This document shows positions 63,843 to 64,000 of a DNA stretch of 64,000 nt, in pieces (position 1 is the first letter of the stretch; each line of letters begins with the position of its first letter). Location of the stretch: NCBI RefSeq assembly GCF_001705035.1, contig NZ_MCIG01000007.1:1-64000 (forward strand). The letters are read 5' to 3'. The DNA is from Curtobacterium sp. UCD-KPL2560. GTDB taxonomy: Bacteria; Actinomycetota; Actinomycetes; Actinomycetales; Microbacteriaceae. A program made the translations under genes and the position numbers. The notes under the pieces are model-generated. The model saw only the letters and a program-made list of their open reading frames with translations. It was not told the origin of the DNA and made no database searches.

Positions 63843-64000
63843 TCAGTCGCGGCCGGGCCAGAGGACCTCGGTGCCGGCGGCCTCGACCTCGCGCACGAGG
63901 TCGGCGTTGACCGCGGGGTCGGTGATGATCGTGTCGATCGCGGCGAGCGGTGCGACACGGCCGAACTCCTCGCGACCGAACTTCGTGTGGTCGGCGAGCA
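63843..64000 (-). CDS. DeoR/GlpR-family regulator, C-terminal part only
   Basis: The last 51 codons of a gene cut by the right window edge. The visible part reads LADHTKFGREEFGRVAPL and AIDTIITD, the sugar-phosphate-sensing domain end of DeoR/GlpR repressors. The helix-turn-helix is outside the window. It is transcribed towards the HPr gene, 75 bases away. Confidence 0.85.
   Translation of the reverse strand, partial: LADHTKFGREEFGRVAPLAAIDTIITDPAVNADLVREVEAAGTEVLWPGRD

Overview
This is a stretch of chromosome from a very GC-rich actinobacterium, most likely a member of Microbacteriaceae close to Curtobacterium (inference). The evidence is codon use saturated with G or C at third positions, many GTG starts, a 421-codon aspartokinase with the internal start known from Corynebacterium, a two-hairpin 6C-type RNA beside a Tad pilus locus, an Rv2578c-type radical SAM gene behind an SOS box, and a Pta with an N-terminal BioD-like domain. 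Nearly all of the window is ordinary core chromosome. I see no transposase, integrase, prophage or CRISPR array.

Layout. 1-1.4 kb: a probable accessory locus, an AbiEi-like/PD-(D/E)XK nuclease-like gene flanked by copies of an AAAGCGACAGTT motif and a 123-bp inverted repeat touching the window edge. 1.4-12.3 kb: amino-acid permease, ABC exporter, transsulfuration pair (cystathionine beta-synthase, cystathionine gamma-synthase/lyase), MFS transporter, lipoprotein, and a TetR regulator divergent from a Bcr/CflA-type exporter. 12.3-20 kb: HerA-like ATPase, PH-like membrane protein, tRNA-Ser(GGA), pta-ackA, a Rossmann-fold protein and the 4.5S SRP RNA. 20-28 kb: dnaX-recR, lysC-asd, mqo. 28-33 kb: SOS-linked radical SAM gene, then a four-gene overlapping unit (histidine kinase, unknown membrane protein, response regulator, thymidine kinase). 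33-41 kb: luciferase-like oxidoreductase, tRNA-Pro(CGG), class A penicillin-binding protein with a coupled phosphoesterase, DUF4177-ridA, acs. 41-50 kb: 6C-type RNA, Tad/Flp pilus operon running into topA-tmk, then holB and tRNA-Thr(CGT). 50-64 kb: Gfo/Idh/MocA oxidoreductase, PBP4-type carboxypeptidase, nicotinamidase-aldehyde dehydrogenase pair, ABC exporter, MHS transporter, ribD-ribA, trpS-GNAT, exonuclease III, HPr, and the C-terminus of a DeoR regulator cut by the window edge.

Functional themes. Acetate metabolism is represented twice (pta-ackA and acs). DNA replication and repair genes cluster (dnaX-recR, topA-tmk-holB, xth). Translational coupling is common: GTGA, ATGA or one-base overlaps join many genes. 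About fifteen genes carry a TANNNT-like hexamer 6-8 bases before the start codon with no Shine-Dalgarno sequence, the layout expected of leaderless mRNAs. Gene ends are often marked by long GC palindromes sharing a GGACGGGAGGC arm, which look like both terminators and a dispersed repeat family.

The most notable items are the motif-flanked nuclease-like gene at the left edge, the missing stop codon between the last Tad gene and topA, the 6C-type RNA, the LexA box overlapping a start region, the shared-arm palindrome family, and a delta-prime clamp-loader subunit that lacks the usual zinc-binding cysteines.
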